Shown one piece after another: positions 32,801 through 44,908 of a stretch of DNA of 64,000 bases; position 1 is the stretch's first letter; each line of letters opens with the position of its first letter. Made by a program: the position numbers and the translations under genes. Source of the DNA: Dipteris shenzhenensis (lineage: Eukaryota; Polypodiophyta; Polypodiopsida; Gleicheniales); assembly GCA_047967505.1 (NCBI GenBank), contig CM106540.1. One strand, given 5' to 3'. Below the pieces are notes generated by a model. That model was not told the DNA's origin and made no database searches. It saw only the letters and a program-made list of their open reading frames with translations.

Positions 32801-33200
32801 AAACATATATAGGCTTCGAATAATGATGATTCGGTACACTAATCCATACATGATGATTCTCAAAACAAACAATATCCAAATAATGCGTCAAATTAATGTA
32901 GGTAACCTCATTAAGGCTGAGACATTTGTATCCGACCACCCATACTTTACTTGAAGATTCAAGATTGAGAGACAAGCATGTAGTTTAGACATCCTAGCAT
33001 CCTCGTACAATTGTGTTGATTGCAACTCTCGCATTTTGACCTCAAACTCTGACATCATGTGTACATGGGATGTAGTGCCCCTAAAAATAGAATCCATCAT
33101 GTTGACCATACCCTTGTCATCATCCGAGAGACTATAGTCTTGCTCAAAGTGTGAAGGTATATGCATACACTCGTCAGCCTCCTCATCATGTTTTAAGATT
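29883..33200 (-). pseudogene. TNP2-like CACTA transposase, copy in element 1
   Basis: Reading from 33166 downward, conserved blocks appear in TNP2 order: an N-terminal exon (ELQSTQLYEDARMSKLHACL...VKYGWSD); MDYDTIHACRNDCILFHREH (zinc-binding region); LALGLAMDGVNPFG; LLVPGKYKAKNMDVYMAPLI; FHELPYWDQLQINHLLDPMH (near 31700); a DUF4218 block VHIVDEVAIARTVHSRWM...RPEASMAEGW (31027-30719); part of DUF4216; and an acidic tail (SSEEDEDHNMSQEEDAH) ending at 29883. In an autonomous element this protein cuts the ends. Frame changes separate many blocks, and about 300 bases of the DUF4216 region present in the second copy (38.2-38.6 kb) are missing here. Non-functional. Confidence 0.85.
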
Positions 33201-33871
33201 TCGTGTAAATATAAGATCTTGTCGCAAGGTTTCGTATCATAATAGTATCAAATATTAACCACAAACTCAAATAGTATCATAATATTGTCACTGTGGGCTA
33301 AAACCCAAAACCCCATGACGCGGCGCTTTCTTTAGCATCTCTATTATGCGAAAAGTAATCTCTTCTCCCACCTCATATCCGATGACCTCGCTTTCCTCCT
33401 CTCTATTCTCTACTCCTCACCAGTACTCAACCCGTCTCCTAACACTTGTGCTCTGTCTCCACCCTTCTCCGTCTTTGCTTGTGTGAAAAGAAGTTTTTCA
33501 AGAAGGTGAGTCTCTTTGAGTAATGTAGGTTCGTTTTTTGTGAGATTTCATTTTGTGAGTGTTGAATCATGTTTCTCCTTGTATTGCTAAGGCTATGTGC
33601 TAGTTTTCATGCTTGATTTTCAAGGGTTAAAGATAAAAAATGAGATTTTGTAAAAGAAAGAAGACTCACATCTTCTAGTCTTTTTTGTATTTCTCTTCCT
33701 CCTCTTTCTCCTTGTCTCCTCAATCCAATCCCTTTGAGAAGTTTCTTTTTTAAACTCCTTCCTTTAACTAGTTATTTGAAAAATGGTATGTTTCCTCTCT
33801 TTTGTAAGGCCAGTCCACAAAACACCGAGCGGGACTATTCCAAGTAAGAAAGTGCTTCCTCTTTTTTCCTT
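33201..33871. promoter_or_regulatory. Divergent promoter interval of CACTA 1
   Basis: This non-coding interval lies between the 5' end of the TNP2-like relic and the plus-strand side. A plausible plus-strand first-exon donor (CAAGAAGGTGAGT) lies at about 33499-33511. No protein can be assigned to the plus strand here. Confidence 0.35.
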
Positions 33872-33929
33872 TTGTTATTTTTGTTATTTGCATTGGCCTT
33901 AAGCGCTAGCGCCTTAAGCAACCCTCTCT

Positions 33930-35900
33930 TTCCCTATTCCCTCTTCTTTTCCTCTTTTCTCCTCTTCCTTCTCTTCTTTTTCCCCTCTTTCAATCTCTTT
34001 TCCCCTCTTCTTTTTCCTCTCTTTCAATCTCTTTTTTCCTCTTCTTTTTCCCCCTCTTTCAATCTCCTTTTCCCTCCTTTCCTTCTCTTCTTTTTTCCCT
34101 CTTTCAATCTCTTTTCCCCTCTTCTTTTTTCCCCTCTTTCAATCTCTTTTTCCCTCCTTTCCTTCTCTTCTTTTTTCCCTCTTTCAACCTCTTTTCCCCT
34201 GTTCTTTTTTCTCCTCTTTCAATCTCTTTTTCCCTCCTTTCCTTCTCTTCTTTTTTTCCTCTTTCAATCTCTTTTCACCTCTTCCTTCTCTTATGTTTAT
34301 GCTCTTTTCCCCTCTTTCAATCTCTTTTCCTATTTTCCTCTCTCTTTCCCCCCCTCTTTCCCCTCTTTCAATCTCTTTTTCTCTCTTTTTCTTTTATGCT
34401 TAAGCTTTCTCTCTTTTTCTTTTATGCTTATATGCTCATGCATAAGCATAAGCATATGCTTTGTTTCCTTTCCCTCTTCTTCCTCTTATGCTTATGCTTA
34501 TGCATGAGCATGTGTCTCCTTCTCCTTCTCCTTCTTCTTCTCGTTCTCCTCTTTTCATCCTTTCCTCTCTCTTTTCCCCCCTCTTTCCCCTCTTTCAATC
34601 TCTTTTCATAAGCATATGTATTTGCCTATGCATAAGCATAAGCATATGTCTCCTTCTCTTATGCTCATGCATAAGCATAAGCATAAGCATGAGCATATGT
34701 CTCCTTCTCTTATGCTTATGCTTATGCATGAGCATATGTCTCATTCTCCTTCTCCTTCTTCTCCTTTTCTCCTTTCCTCTCTCTTTCCCCCCCTCTTTCC
34801 CTTCTTTCAATCTCTTTTCATAAGCATATGTATTTGCCTATGCATAAGCATAAGCATATGTCTCCTTCTCTTATGCTCATGCATAAGCATAAGCATAAGA
34901 ATGAGCATATGTCTCCTTCTCTTATGCTTATGCTTATGCATGAGCATATTTCTCCTTTTCCTTCTCCTTCTCCTCTTTTTCTCCTTTCCTCTCTCTTTGC
35001 CCCTCTTTCCCCTCTTTCAATCTCTTTTCATAAGCATATGTATTTGCCTATGCATAAGCATAAGCATATGTCTCCTTATCTTATGCTCATGCATAAGCAT
35101 AAGCATAAGCATGAGCATATGTCTCCTTCTCTTATGCTTATGCTTATGCATGAGCATATGTCTCCTTCTCCTTCTCCTTCTCCCTCTTCTTCTCCTCTTT
35201 TCCTCCTTTTCTCTCTCTTTCCCCCTCTCTTTCCCCTCTTTCAATCTCTTTTCATAAGCATATGTATTTGCATATGCATAAGCATAAGCATATGTATCCT
35301 TCTCTTATGCTCATGCATAAGCATAAGCAGAAGCATGAGCATATGTCTCCTTCTCTTATGCTCATGCATAAGCATAAGCAGAAGCATGAGCATATGTCTC
35401 CTTCTCTTATGCTTATGCTTATGCATGAGCATATGTCTCCTTCTCCTTCTCCTCCTCCTCTTTTCCTCCTTTCCTCTCTCTTTTCCCCCCTCTTTCCTCT
35501 CTTTCAATCTCTTTTCATAAGCATATGTATTTGCCTATGCATATGCATAAGCATATGTCTCCTCTTATGCTCATGCATAAGCATAAGCATAAGCATGAGC
35601 ATATGTCTCCTTCTCCTTCTCCTTTCCTTCTGTCAATCTCTTTTTCCCCTCTTCCTCCTTTCCTTCTCTTATGAGCATGTCTCATTTTCCTCTTTTCCTC
35701 TCTCTTTCTTCCCCTCTTCCCCCTCTTTTGATATCTTTTCATAAGCATATGTATTTGTCTATGCTTAAGCTTTCTCTCTTTTTCTTTTATGCTCATATGC
35801 TCATGCATAAGCATAAGCATAAGCATGAGCATGAGCATAAGCTTTCTCCCCCTCTTCCCCCTCTTTCAATCTTTTTTCATAAGCATATGCCTATGCCTAT
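33930..35900. repeat. Minisatellite array inside CACTA 1
   Basis: From 33930 to about 34400 a CT-rich unit built on TTTCCCCTCTTTCAATCTC repeats. From about 34400 to 35900 a higher-order unit of roughly 210-260 bases repeats about six times: pyrimidine block, then CATAAGCATATGTATTTGCC, then alternating GCATAAGCATAAGCAT and CTTATGCTTATGC stretches. Unit starts are near 34607, 34819, 35030, 35253, 35516 and 35739. The AAGCAT and ATGCTT stretches are complementary and could fold. Long His/Lys/Met or Leu/Ser/Pro frames across it are by-products. Confidence 0.92.
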
Positions 35901-36029
35901 GCCTACCCTTCTCCTTTTTAAAGGCTGCTCACATGGTATAAGTCTACTCCTACTTGTAATCTCACTTTTTAAACTATTTTATTCTTTAAGTTCCAATCTA
36001 ATTTTCAATTAATATGGTTTCACTCTTAG

Positions 36030-36191
36030 GGTCAAAGCTCGAGCATCCCGTCATCGGAGGTGAGCGATCATGAGGGCTAGGGTTCAGGCGCACCTCACGA
36101 GGGTCAGGGAGCAGGTGCAGCTCACGAGGACCAAGGATCAAGCCAGCAAGACGAGGACGAGGAGGACGACGATGATGATTCGAATGAGTAG
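36030..36191 (+). pseudogene. Last exon of a TNPA-like second gene in CACTA 1
   Basis: A clear acceptor (TTTCACTCTTAG, ending 36029) precedes a frame encoding an acidic tail: GQSSSIPSSEVSDHEG, a TAG stop, then HEDQGSSQQDEDEEDDDDDS and a final stop at 36189-36191. The equivalent last exon in CACTA 3 (51727-51823) is also acidic and in the same position. The upstream exons of this gene are missing, and the minisatellite occupies their place. The assignment rests on position and composition. Confidence 0.45.
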
Positions 36192-36502
36192 TAGTAGTTT
36201 GCATATACTTCGCCATGTATATCATTTTGTATATCGGCTCGTTTGAGTGATTTCTTATCACCCTTTTAGAAAGGATAATTTTGTAACAAATAATGTTGTA
36301 TATCTTCGACATGTATATGCTTTTGTTGCTCGATCATTTCATTTGAGTGATTTTGTATCACCCGTGTCACTATATAGCGATGCTTATATTGCGACCATTC
36401 TTTTTCGATGCTTATAATGACATTTGCATCGGTTTAAAAAAAAATTAAGTGTAAAAAGTGTCGGTATTTTCATCGAAAAAGGGCCTATGCCTTGTAGTGA
36501 AG

Positions 36503-37279
36503 ACACCCTTTCATCCTAGTTCATGAGCAACAGGGCCAATCCCCTAACCAAAAAGATGATGCACAAAATCAATGACATGCAAAGGATGGTATTGCATGTA
36601 GAGACGACGATTTTGATGCTAGCGATCAAGCTCACATAGCAAACATCACATACATTGATGCCGACAATTATGACATCGGATGAGATGGTCGCAGTCTTGA
36701 ATAACCAGATGAAGGTCCAACAGAAGATTTAGATAGCACCAATCAAGGTCCGGATGTTGATGACAAAGACCATGAGGTAGGAGAAGATGATGATTGTGCA
36801 CAGGAAATAGAATATCATGTTGACGCTGAAGACAGAGATGGAGATCCTGACGGAGATCTTGATGATGACAATGAAGTAATAGAATTTCCTGAGCATATAC
36901 ACCAAGAATTACATGAGGAAGGCAGTGCTTATGCAAATGTGGCAAACATCAATCTAGGACTACAAGACGTTGATCGCGATGCCAATTATGGAGGAAATGA
37001 TGATGAAGAAGAGGTGGTTGCATCCGGGTTGTTTATGCACGACGGAGGTAATTCTGAAGGCATTGTTGAAGACGCTATGCTTGCTAATCATGCTGTAGAT
37101 AGCCAAAATCATGCACATGCATCTAGATGAACAAGAAGATGTTGATGCTCCAAGAGATGCAGATGATCATGCGAAGTCAAACACAACAAATGAAGGAGAC
37201 CTTGATGCAAATGCAGACTTGGATATTTCATACTTCTTTTCCATTAACTTGAGGGGGAATGAGATGTACCAAGCTCATG
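36503..37279 (+). pseudogene. Acidic reading frame of unknown function
   Basis: From about 36708 to 37130 the plus strand is open for some 140 codons, beginning without an ATG. It is extremely rich in Asp and Glu (EDLDSTNQGPDVDDKDHEVG, EIEYHVDAEDRDGDPDGDLD, GGNDDEEEVVASG). The frame then shifts and continues similarly (DEQEDVDAPRDADDHAKSN) until 37279, where CACTA 2 begins. With 28894-29397 it forms the sequence split by CACTA 1 and lies downstream of a primer-like site, so it may belong to a retroelement. No known domain is visible. Confidence 0.4.
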
Positions 37280-39422
37280 TACTACTACACACGGATCCTA
37301 TTGCGATGTTTAGTGTACACGGGGCACTAATTGTCGGTATTGGAAGCACGCCTCATTAAGGATCGCTATATAGCGACGTTTGACTAAAGCTCGAGGGGGT
37401 CACTATGTATAAACCCTCTATACCACGTGCGTTCAAGGCCTATTTCTAAATTCCCTTATCTGTAAATTTTTCATTAATAAAATGTACCCCTTTTCTATAC
37501 AAATCTGTAAATTTTTCCCAAAACCATTTTAAAAAGTCCCTTATGTATATTTATTTCTGTAAATTTTAGAAATAAAAAATATCCTTCTGTTGAACTCACG
37601 TGATAGGGTTACATATGATGAGTGACCCCCCCGAGAACTAAAGTCGCTATGTAGTGACTTTTATTAGAATTGTAAGTGTCGTTATATAGCGACACCGAGA
37701 TACTTTTTTATAGCGATGTTTTACAGAGTTTTTTTTCTCATATTGACCTTAAAAGTTAGTTTTCTCCAATGGCAATTTTTTTTTAAATTTTCATACATGT
37801 TTGATCTTTTGAGAGAATAAAAGTACGAGAGCATGCACATCAAGTCTTTGAAGCTCATATATTCATGTCCAAGTTTGAGATGAAAAAAATCAATGAAGAG
37901 CATTTACATAATGGTTTCATCTCAAGCCAAGTCTAATGCGCCAAACAAGTTTATCTCTAACTCTATACCGAGTTGATCTCCTATATCGTCATTGTACTCT
38001 AGCATCGTACGTTCACCTAAGAGTACTTGATCATCTTCTTCAATAAAGTGTGGTGATTCTTGATGATCGTCATTTTCTTCCTCAATATTGTGATCTCATC
38101 TTCCTCACGTGCGATGTCATTATGCGCATCTTCCTCTTGGCTCATATTGTGATCTTCATCTTCTTCACTAGATTCATCTGGATCAATTGGTTCCAGCATT
38201 GGTAGTGGCATCTACATATCCACATCTCTATCTCCAAAAATTTGCTTACTTCATGATGCAACTTGGATCACGTACCACCATCTTGGTTAGATCACTCCGG
38301 ATGAAAAACCACCTATATTGAAGATGGGTGCCAAATGTCGTCAATTATATATATGAAATTATGCTTAAGTACATGTATCAATGGAGCTTTCAAAACGAAA
38401 GCTTCGATTAATTAAATCATTAGTATGCACCTGCTCACAGTGCTCGGGAAGAACAAAAGTATCACTTTCATTGGTCCAAAGTTTGGTGGAGTCTATTGCA
38501 AAGAAACTGCTACTATGTTTTCTCACTGTCGCATGGGGACCATTGTAAATAGTTCTAAACCATTTTACATCTGAAATCAACTTCATATATTTTGTGTATG
38601 GTTCCACAATAATCCAACTGTGAGGAGAGAAGATTGGTATCCGAAGCACTTGCTCGGCTATCTTGTGTGAAGTTAGCCATGACTCCACAATCATATGTGA
38701 CTCTCTTTGAATAGATGCGTTTCATGCCAAAATGTCGTCCATATGACCATAATGCATTGTACTTTTTGTATTGTAAAAGAGCATCATTAAAACAATGAAG
38801 ACGCATCTATTTTATAGCATATATTGCCACAAATAATTACTTAATTACATCAAGAGGTAAGAAACTTACATGCATCATACATCGAAATGATAACTCTCAC
38901 TCGCACTCGTTTATTATCTCTCCATCATGTTCGGTTTTACATAGAGCCAGTTGTAGCCAATCAAGTGACATGTGAGTGGGGAGAAGAGCTAGATCCTGTG
39001 GATATGGTTGTGATTGCCTGTACATTACCGTGAATCTCGTCCTTGCATTCATTCTTTCTGCTTTGGCTGCTTTATATCTCTCAATCCACTTCTACATCTC
39101 CTTGCTATTGAGGATACAAAACTTATTGAATTTCTCCATTTTCTCTTCGCTCATCTTTCTTTTAATCCCTTTTCCTTGGGGAACCTCGCCAATGATGCGA
39201 TCATCATCCTTATTATGCCAAGCTTGCGGCATATCAGGAATCGTGGATGCAAGAAACTTCGTGATATATACTAATGACTCTTGCACAAGCCATCCCTTTG
39301 CAATGCTTGCTTCTGGTCTTGCTCTTTGTCTTACAAATCCCTTCAAAGTCTTCATAAACCGCTCAAGAAAAAACATCCACCGACTATGAACGGTACGTGC
39401 AATAGCCACCTCATCAACTATG
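37280..39422 (-). mobile_element. CACTA 2, left part, with TNP2-like C-terminal relic
   Basis: The sequence follows CACTA 1 from its left end (TACTACTACACACGG matches CACTACTATACACAG) through the palindromic repeats and the TNP2 3' exons. On the minus strand it shows the acidic tail (38017-38211), a fuller DUF4216 block (38365-38806, with FAIDSTKLWTNESDTFVLPE) and the start of DUF4218 (39092-39420). It is cut at 39422 by a copia LTR. Related sequence resumes beyond 60519. Non-functional. Confidence 0.8.
37390..37635. mobile_element. 246-bp MITE in CACTA 2
   Basis: CTCGAGGGGGTCACT at 37390-37404 and its inverted partner at 37621-37635 match at 14 of 15 positions. ACTAAAG lies directly beside the left end (37383-37389) and one base beyond the right end (37637-37643). 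Counting 8-base flanks, GACTAAAG and AACTAAAG agree at seven of eight, which suits a hAT-type element. It is absent from CACTA 1 at the matching site. It has no coding frame. Confidence 0.8.
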
Positions 39423-40927
39423 TGTGAAGATAGTGGGAGAGAAGGAAGGAGTCTCACTTGCGGCTTTCTCACATACACAATGGGGGAATACAAACAAAGG
39501 TGGAGGCTGAAAATAGTTTTCCTCTTCTTAGTTGTGAAAGCCAAAAGAACTCTGGTACAAAGAAATAGAAGAACCCTATATGTGGGTCTCAAACCAAACT
39601 CAGCTAACTAAGGTGGCATACTAACTGAGCCACAAACTAGAGTACATAAGGATAACTGTCATCCAGCTATTATTCATGGGTGGTGTACCAATCGCATCTA
39701 CAGCTAACAAGTCAGTGACATAAATGCACAACGGTCACCTTGGCATATCACGAGTGGAGCTCGATATCTGAACACTCCCCCTCAAGCTCAATCCCAATTC
39801 CTGCACACCAAGCAGGTTTGAACTTGCGCAGCTTCTCTGTGCCCAATGCCTTCATGAATATGTCAGCTACTTGATCCTCTATGCTGACATAAACTAGATC
39901 AATAAGACCTAGTAAAACCTTCTCCCGCACATAGTGATAATGCACCTCAATGTGCTTTGTTCTAGCATGATAGACTGGGTTATTTGCCAAGTGTATACTG
40001 CTCATGTTGTCATAATAAATGACAACTGGCCCATCTGGCATATCATAAAGTAGCTTATGCAACTAAGCTACCTCACATGCAGCCATTGCTACACCCCTGT
40101 ACTCAGCCTCTGTGCTCGACAAGGCAGCTGTAGGCTGTTTCTTGCTGCTCCAAGTGACTGCAGCACTCCCAAAAGAGAACACATATCCACTGGTAGATCG
40201 TCTATCAGAAATACTACTAGCCCAATCAGCATCAGTGTATCCATGCAATTGTATCTGAACCCCAGTCTCATAAAATAGTCCATACTGCAATATGGACTTC
40301 ACATACCTGAGTATGCGTCTAGCCGCATCCAAATGCGGTTTCCTTGGAGCCTACATAGACTGACTTACCAATCCAACAACATAGCTCAAATCTGGCCTGG
40401 TAATAGTCATATAAATCAAACTTCCTACTATGCGTCTATACATAGTAGGGTCTTCCAGAAGCTCACCTGCATCTACGCCCAGCTTCACATTCTGCTCCAA
40501 AGGAACTAAAATGATTACAGCCTGTTATCCCATATTTGGACAGCATGTCCAACCCATATTGCCTTTGCAAGAGCCGTATCCCACTTGGTGATCTAATCAC
40601 CTTAATGCCCAAGAAATAACACAGCTCTCCCAAATCCTTCATCTCAAACTTCTGCTTCAATAGCATTTTCACATGAAGGATATCTTCATCACTATCACCT
40701 GTGATGATCAAATCATCAACATAAATGACAAGCACCATAATACCTTTCTCTGTTTTTCTCACATAAAGTGAGAAATTTGCCTTGGAAATCTAAAAGCCAA
40801 TAGTGACAAGATATTGTTCTATCTTGTCAGACCATGCTCTAGGTGCTTGCTTCAAGCCATACAAGGCTTTCTTCAACCTGCAAACAAACTCAGGATGAAT
40901 AGCATGAACATAACCTAGTGGCTGCTT
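39423..40927 (-). mobile_element. Copia Y, 3' LTR and 3' part of pol
   Basis: The LTR (39423-39774, 352 bp, TGTGAAG...TGAACA) is followed by the polypurine tract (minus GAGCTTGAGGGGGAG, 39775-39789) and decayed RNase H and reverse-transcriptase frames: YHARTKHIEVHYHYVREKV, TDADWASSISDRRSTSG, YVDDLIITG and LKKALYGLKQAPRAWSDKI. The sequence stops at GGCTGCT (40921-40927), where copia X is inserted. Y resumes at 52695. Frame changes make it non-functional. Confidence 0.85.
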
Positions 40928-41288
40928 TGTGAAGATAGTGGGAGAGAAGGAAGGAGTCTCACTTGCAGCTTTCTCACATACACAATGGGGGAATACACAC
41001 AAAGGTGGAGGCTGAAAATTGTTTTCCTCTTCTTAGTTGTGAAAGCCAAAAGAACTCTAGTACAAAGAAGTAGAAGAACCCTATATGTGGGTCTCAAACC
41101 AAACTCAGCTAACTAAGGTGGCATACTAACTGAGCCATGAACTAGAGTACATAAGGATAGCTATCATTCAGCTATTATTCATATTATTCATGGGTGCTAT
41201 ACCAACCGCATCTGTAGCTAACAAGTCAGTGACAGAAATGCACAACGGTCACCCTGGCATATCACGAGTGGAGCTCGATATCTGAACA
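40928..41288 (-). repeat. 3' LTR of copia X
   Basis: This 361-bp LTR starts TGTGAAGATAG and ends TCTGAACA, directly followed by the polypurine tract (minus GAGCTCGAGGGGGAG). It is closely similar to the Y LTR, so X and Y are the same family. Confidence 0.9.
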
Positions 41289-44200
41289 CTCCCCCTCGAG
41301 CTCAATCCCAATTCCTGCACACCAAGCAGGTCTCTGAACTTGCGCAGCTTCTCTACGCCCAATGCCTTCGTGAATATGCCAGCTACGTGATCCTTTGTGC
41401 TAACATAAACTAGATCAATAAGACCTAGTAAAACCTTCTCCCGCACATAGTGATAATGCACCTCAATGTGCTTTGTTCTAGCATGATAGACTAGGTTATT
41501 TGCCAAGTGTATACTACTCATGTTGTCACAATAAATGACAACTGGCCCATCTGTAGATTGATGCATATCATAAAGTAGCTTATGCAACCAAGCTACCTCA
41601 CATGCAGCCATTGCTGCACCCCTGTACTCAGCCTTTGTGCTCGACAAGGCAACTTAGGCTGTTTCTTGCTGCTCCAAGTGACTGTGCTCCAAGTGACTGC
41701 AGCACTCCCAAAAGAGAACACATATCCACTGGTAGATCATCTATCAGAAATACTACTATCCCAATCAGCATCAGTGTATCCATGCAACTGTATCTGAATC
41801 CCAGCCTCATAAAATAGTCCATACTGCAATGTGGACTTCACATACCTGAGTATGCATCTAGCCACATCCCAATGCAGTTTCCTTGGAGCTTGCATAAACT
41901 GACTTACCAATCCAACAGCATAGCTCAACTCTGGCCTGGTAATAGTCATATAAATCAAACTTCCTACTATGCGTCTGTACATAGTAGGGTCTTCCAGAAG
42001 CTCACCTGCATCTGCGCTCAGCTTCACATTCTGCTCCAAAGGAACTGAAATAGGCTTACAGCCTGTCATCCCATATTTGGACAGCATGTCCAATCCATAC
42101 TGCCTCTGCAAGAGCCGTATCCCACTTGGTGATCTAATCACCTCAATGCGTAAGAAATAACGCAGCTCTCCCAAATCCTTCATCTCAAACTTCTACTTCA
42201 ATAGCATTTGCACATGAAGGATATCTTCATCACTATCACCTGTGATGATCAAATCATCAACATAAATGACAAGCAGCATAATACCTTTCTCTGTTTTTCT
42301 CACATAAAGTGAGAAATCTGCCTTGGAAATCTGAAAGCCAATAGTGACAAATACTATACTATCTTGTCAGACCATGCTCTAGGTGCTTGCTTCAAGCCAT
42401 ACAAGGCTTTCTTCAACCTGCAAACAAACTCAGGATGAACAGCATGAACATAACCTAGTGGCTGCTCCATAAGGACCTCTTCTTGCAAATCACCATGCAA
42501 GAAGGCATTCTTTACATCCATTTGATGTAAAGACCATCCCTTTGATGCAGCCATAGCAATGATTGCTCTTACGGTTGCCATCCTTGCAACCGTACTGAAT
42601 GTTTCTTCATGATCAATGCCATATGTTTGTGCATACCCCTTGACAACTAATCTTGCCTTGTATCTGTTCACAGGACCATCTGCATTGTGCTTCACCTTAT
42701 AAACCCACTTACAGCCAATTGCATTCTTGTCTTTAGGCAAAAGCACCAATTCCCATGTAGCATTTGCTTCCAAGGCATCCATTTTTCCATCCATGGCTTT
42801 CTCCCATTTTTCTTTTCCCATGGCTTGCTCAAAAGAGGTGGGTTCTAGTTCTTGTATCACTTTGACCATATAGGCATAGTGAATGCCTGTAAATCCATCA
42901 TATTTCAACCTGTCCATAAGATACCTAGCTCTGGTAGACCTGCGCAAAATAGGCTCACTTCCAGGTGCTCTCAAAACATCCCTGGTCTTCCTTACTCCAA
43001 GTGTAACAATAGAAGGAATACCCAACTCATCATCAATGCTCTGTTTTGAGCCACTGGATTCACCATCCACATAGGGGTGACCTGCATTCACATCAAATAT
43101 GGGCTGATCTACCTTCTCTTTTCCTTTTCATGATACCTGCATACCGCTATCTGCATTGCTTTGAGGAGATTCTCCTGATCTCATTTTGCCTGTCCATGGC
43201 AAAGTATGTGAACCACTGCTAGAGGACACTGTAGGTCCACTAATATTTTGTGATTACTGCTGTGAATTCCATGCAGCATGACCATTTTGTGCATCTACAT
43301 TATCAATCACATTTACTGGTTTATACCATCTGCTCATCTCATAAAAAACAACATCTCTGCTCACTATAAACTTACGAGTAGAAGGGTTATAGCATCTATG
43401 CCCTTTCTGTTGCAGAGAATAACCAATAAAGATGCACTTCTTAGCTTTTGGATCCAAGTTGGACCTCAACTCATCTGGCATATGAACATAGGAAATGCAA
43501 CAAAAAATTTTCAAATGAGAAATATCTGGTTTCCTACGAGTATACATCTCCTCTGACATCATGCCATGTATTGCTGCAGTGGGAGTCTTGTTCATTATAT
43601 AAACTGCTGTAGCAACTACTTCAGCCCAATAATAATTTGGTAGGTCTTTTTCATTTAGCATGGCCTGAGATACCTCTCCAATATGCCTGTTTTTCCTTTC
43701 TGCAAGTCCATTTTGCTGTGGGGTATGACTGCATGAATATTGCTACTTTATGCCATGCTCCTGTAGGGACCTTGCAAACTCATTTGAGAGGTACTCTCCC
43801 CCTCCATCTGACCTTAGGCATTTTATTTGCAGGCCTGTTTCTTTTTTAACCATAGCTTTAAAAGCTTGGAAATGCCCAAACACTTCACTTTTCTTTTTCA
43901 TAAAATACACCCAAACTTTTCTGCTATAGTCATCAATAAAAGTGACAAAATAATGATAGCCTCCAATAGATGCAGCTTTAGTAGTCCACACATCAGAGTG
44001 GATTAATTCCAATGGCTTCTTACTCTCTTGAACATGTCTAGGAAATGGTTTCCTTGCCTGTTTTCCAAATTGACAGGCTTCACATACCTTATGCATTTCT
44101 GCAACCTTGAATTTAGGCAATCTTGCAACAATGTTTTGGGCCTACATTGATTTAAGTCACTGTACATTAACATGACCAATGCATTTATGCCAGATATCAA

Positions 44201-44908
44201 TATCTGCAACTACACCGGTCCCATGTGCAAACATTGCTGCACTCAATTCAGGCATGTCTGCATCCAACGTAAACATCCTGCCCTTCTTCTTTCCTTTTGC
44301 TATCAAGCGACCATTATTTTTCATATCCTCAACAAAGCATCCATGAGGATTAAATCTGACCTACAAGTGCTGCTCAACCATTTGACCAATAGTAACCAAG
44401 TTCTTGGTGATATTCGGGACATGAAATACATCAGACAGGTATTTCTTTTTCCCATACTGCATAGACAAAGGAATTTTACCAATCTGCATAATAGGATGTG
44501 CAGTATCATCACCAGTCTCCACAAATCCTGGTCTTTCCATTTTCCTTGCATACTGCATCCATTCTGCATGACCTGTCATGTGGTTTGATGCACCTAAATC
44601 AACATACCACACATCATTTCTTTCTTCTGCACTTGGTCATAGAATTGGTCAAAAGACACTTTCTTTTGAAGTTCCTTCTGAAGAAGATGCACCACCATTT
44701 CTTTGCTCTTCAGAAATTAGAAGAGCAAACAACTCCTCAAAATCAGGAAATTTTTCACGTACGGCAATGGATGTCCGGAACTGTGCATAATCCTTTCCTA
44801 GACATTCAACGTCACAGAACACTACGGCAACATTGGTCCTCTTACCAACATACCACAAACTTGGTTTGCTTTCTTGAGCTCCTTACCATGAACCAGGCTC
44901 TGATACCA
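41289..44908 (-). pseudogene. Copia X internal region: decayed gag-pol
   Basis: From the primer site downward: a gag remnant (44858-44649, with FRTSIAVREKFPDFEELFAL); then a protease region with DLGASNHMTGH (44612 on), where the usual DSGA is changed to DLGA; pre-integrase and integrase blocks (44120-43743, CEACQFGK and DVWTTKAASIGGYHYFVTFI; 43661-43254); a linker and reverse transcriptase (43091-42354 and 42183-41737); and RNase H (41647-41249). The gag N-terminus and zinc knuckle are deleted, and at least six frame changes or stops occur. It could not move without help. Confidence 0.9.
44896..44908 (-). other. Primer binding site of copia X
   Basis: The minus strand reads TGGTATCAGAGCC, directly against the 5' LTR of X that starts at 44909. 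Confidence 0.9.

Larger units (their letters stand above)
29401..36499. mobile_element. CACTA-superfamily DNA transposon 1
   Basis: The left end is CACTACTATACACAG and the inverted right end is CACTACAAGGCATAG (11 of 15 positions alike). Both borders carry AAG (29398-29400 and 36500-36502), the 3-bp target duplication of this superfamily. Palindromic TCGCTATATAGCGA motifs lie near both ends. Inside are a decayed TNP2-type transposase on the minus strand, a divergent promoter interval, a large minisatellite, and the last exon of a second gene on the plus strand. The length is 7.1 kb. It is not autonomous. Confidence 0.88.

Noticed and set aside
34616-35520. His/Lys/Met-repeat proteins and polyleucine proteins of over 200 residues
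   Set aside because: They arise only from AAGCAT and CTCTTC repeats, occur on both strands and in overlapping frames, and have no start context or domains.
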